Assembly (NCBI GenBank): GCA_017979445.1
Contig: CM030715.1
Location: 11,648,187-11,712,186 of the forward strand
DNA: 64,000 nucleotides
Reading direction: 5' to 3'
From: Akebia trifoliata
Taxonomy: Eukaryota > Streptophyta > Magnoliopsida > Ranunculales > Lardizabalaceae
Shown here: positions 58,530-64,000 of the stretch, piece by piece
How the letters are laid out: every line of letters starts with the position of its first letter
Numbering within the stretch: the first letter of the stretch is position 1
Program-made: the position numbers and the translations under genes
Notes under the pieces: model-generated
Told to the model about the DNA's origin: nothing
The model's database searches: none
The model's input: the letters and a program-made list of their open reading frames with translations, nothing else

Positions 58530-61500
58530 TGTAACACCTCGTGTTTTTAACTCGTATCTCGAAGAGATCAGATATTATTTATTCGAGGAATATTCTAAAA
58601 AGAAAACTTAGAGTAAAGTGTCCAGATTATGCTATGTTCATTTTTATTGAAAATCGACTACGCCATTAGTTTCAAAACGATCGAAATATATACTATAGCC
58701 TATAAGCAAGTTTGAATTCAAGTTCAGATGAAAAAATTTACAAATCCTTGAATTTTGTGTTGAGCGGGACCTAAAATAGAAAATTTTCGTTAGAGGGAGA
58801 ATCATCAAGATTCGACCACACCATTAGGATCGTAAGAAAAAATTATTCAAAATGGTATAGTCGTTTGTCATTTTTCGAGTCCGAATAGTTAAGTTATGAT
58901 CGAAACTAGAAATGATGGAAAAATTATAAATATGCCTTCAAATTTTTATAAAAGAAAGCAAACTTTCTTTCATTCTCATTTGTTTCCCTCTTCTTTAAAG
59001 AACCCAAATATCAATTTTTTCTCAAACCTAGGATTCTCCTCTCTTCACCTCAAGATTCGTTGAGAAGGAAGGACCGTTGAACCTCGACAAAGAAGACAAA
59101 GTTGTCGGCTACGACGATAGCTATAACCTTACCCTACTTGTTAACCCATTTACGTTCCTTTTTCTCACCCTCCATAAAAAATCAGCGAGTAAATTAGGGT
59201 ATCATCAAACTAGGAGCTTTACCTTGTTAGTAGAGACTCATATTCTAGTGTAGAAGTAAAGGAGAGTGCCGTTGTCGAGGGAGTTGCAAACCCTAGCATA
59301 CTTTGCATCAAACTCAACCCAAGATCGACTCTTTTACCACCAACCTTGATTATTGTGCGAGTTTATCATGTTCGACGTCCACAAACCAAGTAAGGGACTT
59401 CCAATTCCTATTAGTAACTTTAGATTTCTAAAATATGCATTTAGGGATTTTGTTAAAAATGGGTTGTAGTTGTAAATCGTAGAAAGTTTTGGTTTAATTT
59501 TTAAATTCATGGTAGAAGTAGTTATTTTGATGTGTTTTATCAAGTTTTAACAACAAACTCGTGAGTGGGTCGAATGATTCGAAGAGTGGAAGAAAAATTC
59601 GAAAGAAGGATCAAAAACTCGAAAGTTCAAGTGATGATTTAGTGCTGTCGGTGGGAAGGGTCGGTGCCACTGACAGAATGAGGCTTCTACCACCGATGAA
59701 ATCAAGAATCGCGAGAAAATTTTATACTGTCGGCAAGAGGCATCGTTCCCACCGACAGAATCCTGGTTTTGCCACTGACAGTCACCGATAGAAACATTTC
59801 TCATCAGAATTGACTTCTGTCTTTTGCCTTGACCTCCCCATTGCCTATATTTTATTTCCCACCCTTCATTTCATTAAAAACATATAAGTAAATGTCACTT
59901 TAAGTTCTTTAATGAAATTAAGGTTTTACCCCCCATTTCGGAATAATGGGGATGATTTCAAGATCCAATCCTCAAAGGATCAAAATATGAATTTTAGTTT
60001 CAAGAACAAAACGTAAGTTTCGACGTTTTTGACAAATTTTCAAAAGTTAATATCTTTCATGTTATTTTGAATTAGACTATAAAAAATTATATGTTGTCGA
60101 ATCTCGTGCTCAAGAATTTTATTTTTAAAAACCTGTTTTCAATTTCAAGAACTTTAAAAATTTGAGGTTCAGACACTTAGCCAAATTTTCACCAGCTTTT
60201 ACCATTTTGGCTAGCTTAGGTGCCGTGAAATCACGGGACCTCGTTTTGAATAAACCTTGATGATTTTCGATGGAAAGACCAAAAATGACTTTGAAATATT
60301 GAAAATGAATGGTTTGATTTGAAAAGATGAAAAGTGAAAATGTCGAGAGAATGGAAAATGGATGAATCGGTAAAATGTCAGAGTCACACCCGATGGGTGA
60401 TGTCTGCATCTTACATTGTATGTTGCATGTAGGTTGGTGAAAGGATATCCAGATTATTAATAAAAGGGTTGCATGTTTCTTTACGATTATGTTAGCGCAT
60501 GCGCTGAGTACTATTATTTATTTTTAGGCCGAGGGGGCCACAGTTGCATGATAAGAACTGGATATCCATTCTCAACCCTGTTCTGTTAATTTCTATTTTA
60601 TTTTTAAATGAAATATATATATATATGTAGCTATTTTGTGAGCTGTTAAAGGGTCTGTGAATGCCTGAAGGGATAGTGCGTCACATCATCCGGAGGGGTG
60701 CACTATCCTGGGATGTACGGTAGGGACCACCAAGCTCATACGTGGTATGAGACGCGTATGAGAGTGGAGTCACAACTGGAATTTAGGTCCATTTCTTTCT
60801 TATCTTTACTAGTGAACGTGTATTGTAAAGGTGGTCGTATACGAGTGGAGTGTTATTTTGGGAATCACATGCACGCCTGATAGGCATAGACGAAGATGAT
60901 TAGTCAGTGATCACTGACAATCTAGTAGTAGTCGAACGTTCTGACACATCAAAAAGAGACCCATTGCTTATGGTCATGTCAAACGGTCCGCCTGAACTGA
61001 ATAAATGGTCATCAGTGTGGTAAGTGCAGCGACCGACCACAAAATCAAGAACTAAAAGCTAGATTTACGTTATAACATCATGTCCCGACTGAGAGCGTTC
61101 CAGTCGTGAATCCCAAAGCTCAAATTCCATTACTCCACCACTTGTATTATGTAACTGTTGTTATATTTCGAATTATAAACTGAAAAACATGTCTATTATT
61201 TCAATGTTGTCAACTGTATTTGCATAAAATTGAAAATGTATAATGGGTATGGATGATTGATGCTATGGGTAACTTTTGAACTGTTTAGTTGCTCATCCCT
61301 GATTATATGTACCAGTTAATCGTAGTTTCAATTGTAAAACTTGCATGTTTTGAAATAATGCAGTATGATTATTCGATCACGTTAGGTGAGGTTATTAGTA
61401 GGAATTGTTCATGGACTTACTGAGTAACGATTGTTACTCACCCATTCCTTCCATTTTTTTTTAGTTGCAGAGCTTGTGCTTGGTGAGGCGAGGGTTGAGC

Positions 61501-61908
61501 CACCAATCGAGGAGCATCTGGTTGGTTAGATCGACGACCAGTGTCCATTACCCGGTGAGCATTGGGATTACTTCCCTTAGGAGTTTGTTCGTCCTAGGAG
61601 GTGTACATAGTGTTTTGGGACGAGTGATAGGGCTATGTTAGAGTGAGGATAAATTTTTGTAATCCTATAAATTTTACCATTTTGCGCCACTCTGATCTCA
61701 TCTTATGCCGTTCGTAACTCATTCTCTTCCATACCTTGTATGTTTTTGTCACATGTTATATACATGATTTGCTTGGTTATTATTTTATCAGGTCTGAGTT
61801 CCGTGGAACGTTAACATAAACAGAAGAGACCATGTCGAAATTTTGAGGTGTCACCTAGTGCCTCGATGTGACCTTGGGATTTGTGTTAGCGTTCGGTGGG
61901 GCACTACA
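58530..61908 (+). mobile_element. solo LTR of the gag-only Gypsy family
   Basis: It starts TGTAACACCTCG and ends GGGGCACTACA, the reverse-complement ends of the LTR at 32780-35923, with the perfect 5-bp duplication TGGGA (58525-58529 and 61909-61913). No internal sequence is present, so it arose by recombination between LTRs. The block 60530-61150 matches the LTR centre (GTATGAGACGCGTATGAGA). About 230 bp of extra length is largely explained by a GGTGG/CCACC motif block at 59640-59795. Diverged from the paired LTRs, hence older. Confidence 0.85.
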
Positions 61909-62460
61909 TGGGATTTGTAGGAACTTATTAAAATCCTACTTGAACTATTATTCTATGGTCCACAAAGTTGGAGTTTCATTTCTCAGACTAGAACTTACTA
62001 GAGCCACGTTTATCAGGTTTGGGTTTGTAGGAACTTATTAAAATCCTACTTTAACTCGCATTTTATGATTCAAAAGTTGGAGTCTTGTTTCTCATACTCA
62101 AACTTGCCGGAGCCACGTTTCTTGGGCTTGGGTTTGCAGGAACTTATTTAAAACTTACTTTAACTTGCATTCAATGATTCAAAAAGTTGGAGTCTCATTT
62201 ATCGGACTCGAACTTACTAGAGTCATGCTTGTCGGGTTAAGGTTTGAAAAAACTTATTAAAACCCTACTTTAAATCACATTCTCTGATTCAAAAAGTAGG
62301 AGTCTCGTTTTTCGGGCTGAACTTACTGAAACCATGCTTCTCGGGCTAAGATTTGTAAGAACTTATTAAAATCCTATTTTAACTCATATTTTATGATTCA
62401 TCAGTTGAAGTCTCGTTTCTTAGACTAGAACTCATTGAAGCCACGCTTCTTGGGCTTAAG
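61909..62460. repeat. tandem array of about 110-bp units
   Basis: AACTTATT starts at 61922, 62032, 62141, 62251 and 62360, a period of 109-110 bp. Each unit holds AAATCCTACTTTAACT, GATTCAAAAAGTTGGAGTCT and GAACTTACTAGAGCCACG-like blocks. At least five units. Confidence 0.93.
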
Positions 62461-62655
62461 TTAGTTAGAGCCTCAGTATTATCTAGCTTAAAGATTGAGA
62501 GATTGGGCATTTATTGGCTTATCATGCATCTGGATTCATAATAGCATTGGGCTTTATTAGACTTTTAGACTTTTAAGTAAGATTTTCTTTTTTGATTATG
62601 TGATTAAGAATAAAAACTTTAAAATCACAATGACTTTCAAAAATGCCCCTAGTTT
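62461..62655. other. unassigned stretch
   Basis: Degenerate end of the tandem array, then AT-rich DNA. No feature recognised. Confidence 0.4.
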
Positions 62656-63429
62656 TGTAGACACCCCATTTTTACACTTGCCTGATTAATCAACTCGTCA
62701 ACCTGATCGCAACGGTTCCCAATGATGGATGTTTATTCCAATGCTTTATTTTGTTACCAGATATGTTTCAGAAATCCGGATGAGGTATCTCAAACTGACA
62801 AAACCTTATAAACCACGCTACGCTAGGAAAATACGACCCCAGAAACATAGAAATTATCATCTTGCAGACCAAAAAAAAGCTTCACGATAAAAATCACTAA
62901 AAATGATCAAATTATCAAAATACCCCTAACATCAAAACAACCCTAAAGCCTACGTTACGATTAAGAAAACTCATTCAAAAACATAAAATTACAAATCGAA
63001 ACCAAATAAATCATTTTGCCAATTTTCACAGAATTTGACAAAATTATGAAAATGCCCTTCATAAAGTTCATGATCATTTCATATAAAAACTTCATAAATG
63101 ACAAAAACCAACATTCCCATTGAATTCCTTATGAAAAACTGATTCCAAAACATCCTGGAACATTGAAAAATGACTTAAAATGTAAAATATCCTCTTCGAG
63201 GGGAAAAAGATAATTTCACAATTTTAATAATTAAATTTTTTGAAATTAATAAATAAAACATTAAATAATGTAAAGTGAAACATTAATAAAATTAATTTAA
63301 AAATTTGAAGAAAAAAATCATCAATCACGTTTTCAGGCAAAATTGTTGATGGTTGCCAAGATATTTATTTAAGGACCCCTCCATCTGGGCGCCTAAAGAA
63401 TTAATCATATAATAAAAGAGGGTTTTCCA

Positions 63430-63610
63430 AAAATTAAAGTCAATCAAGTAAGACTAAGTCAATCTTAAAGTCAATCAAGTAAGGCTAAAGTCAAGATATT
63501 AAAAGTCAACCAAGAAAGACTAAAGTCAAAGTATTAAGGTCAATATCATAAGACTAAAATCAAAACCCTAAAGACTAAGTCAATCTCATAAAACTAAAGT
63601 CAAAACCCTA
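63430..63610. repeat. degenerate AAAGTCAA repeats in the LTR
   Basis: Units such as AAGTCAATCAAGTAAGACTA recur about eight times, just upstream of the TATA box. Confidence 0.8.
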
Positions 63611-63664
63611 ATTAAAATCCTAAAAGAAATCCTAATCAAACCCTAATTCTTCTAAAAACAACTT

Positions 63665-63672
63665 TATAAATA
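63665..63672 (+). promoter_or_regulatory. TATA box of the terminal Gypsy-like LTR
   Basis: TATAAATA followed within about 30 bp by a C-rich possible start region. It gives the plus-strand orientation of the element. Confidence 0.6.
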
Positions 63673-64000
63673 GGAGCCTCCACACCCTATTTTTGTATCA
63701 AAGAAAAAATCCTAGAAAAAGTAGGTCAAGAAGCCTCCATAACCTTTCCAAAACCCTAATTTTGAAGTCCCAACTCCTTACCTAACACCCATGTTTCAAT
63801 TTTAGCTAGAAAAACACCCAGAAGGCCTTCAAAAACACCTCAAAATTCATAACAAATTCAAAGAATCCTGATCCAACAAAGAGATACCTTGCCTCAGAGA
63901 TTAGAAATCAAATCCGGAGACAGAACGAAGCAAGGAGTACGGTACAAGGAGTATTTTCATCAGATCTGAGGGAATAGGACCTTTGCGTATTGAAGGTAAA

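Larger units (their letters stand above)
62656..64000 (+). mobile_element. Gypsy-like LTR, cut by the window end
   Basis: It starts TGTAGACACCCCATTTTTAC, a common start of Tat/Ogre-like and related Gypsy LTRs. It contains a tandem AAGTCAATCAAGTAAGACTA region and a TATAAATA box at 63665-63672. No second LTR or coding region is visible because the window ends. Confidence 0.55.

Noticed and set aside
62032..62460. CRISPR-like regular spacing
   Set aside because: The 110-bp period has no short-repeat/variable-spacer structure and the genome is eukaryotic. It is a tandem satellite.

Overview
The window is intergenic and intronic DNA from a flowering plant nuclear genome, very probably a eudicot. 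The evidence is AT-rich sequence, canonical GT-AG introns in a plastid-transporter gene, plant-type Copia and Gypsy LTR retrotransposons primed by tRNA-iMet, FAR1-type Mutator, PIF/Harbinger and MITE elements, and a plastid trnM insertion. I cannot name the species. Nearly all of the 64 kb is mobile DNA, much of it nested, and I could reconstruct the nesting from target site duplications (TSDs).

Left block (1-17.5 kb): an old Copia-like element (LTR end, primer site and start of coding sequence at 1-566, continuing at about 15700) was split by a minus-strand Copia element (567-15699, 179-bp LTRs). That element was split in turn by a minus-strand Tekay/Del-type chromovirus (4725-14865, LTRs about 2.55 kb, TSD AGATA). 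The middle Copia carries a plastid trnM-CAU insertion beside a duplicated primer-binding site. The whole stack appears to sit in an intron of the next gene.

Gene block (17.5-23.3 kb): the only host gene I recognise lies on the minus strand. Seven exons encode the N-terminal 238 residues of a BASS2-like plastid sodium/pyruvate cotransporter. Its 3' exons are not in the window. The introns hold a LINE fragment, two MITEs of one Mutator-like family with 9-bp TSDs, and a near-perfect foldback element.

Giant Mutator-like element (23271-51925): imperfect terminal inverted repeats of about 75 bp enclose a decayed FAR1-type transposase (about 48.1-50.4 kb, minus strand). They also enclose apparent captured host fragments: an RNase H1 N-terminal (viroplasmin-like) domain and a listerin/LTN1 RING exon. 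A SIRE/Maximus-type Copia element (24488-44832, TSD TAATG) is inserted in it, with an extra open reading frame after pol. That frame is split by a Gypsy element (32780-42473, TSD CCCAC) with 3.15-kb LTRs and only a gag remnant between them (TR-GAG-like).

Right block (52-64 kb): a MUDR-type N-terminal remnant, a PIF/Harbinger pair (transposase plus Myb/SANT-like partner, both minus), several minisatellites, a 3.38-kb solo LTR of the gag-only family inserted in a 110-bp tandem array (TSD TGGGA), and the start of another Gypsy-like LTR that runs off the window end. The transposon proteins mostly carry stops or frameshifts. The BASS2-like exons are open with matching phases.
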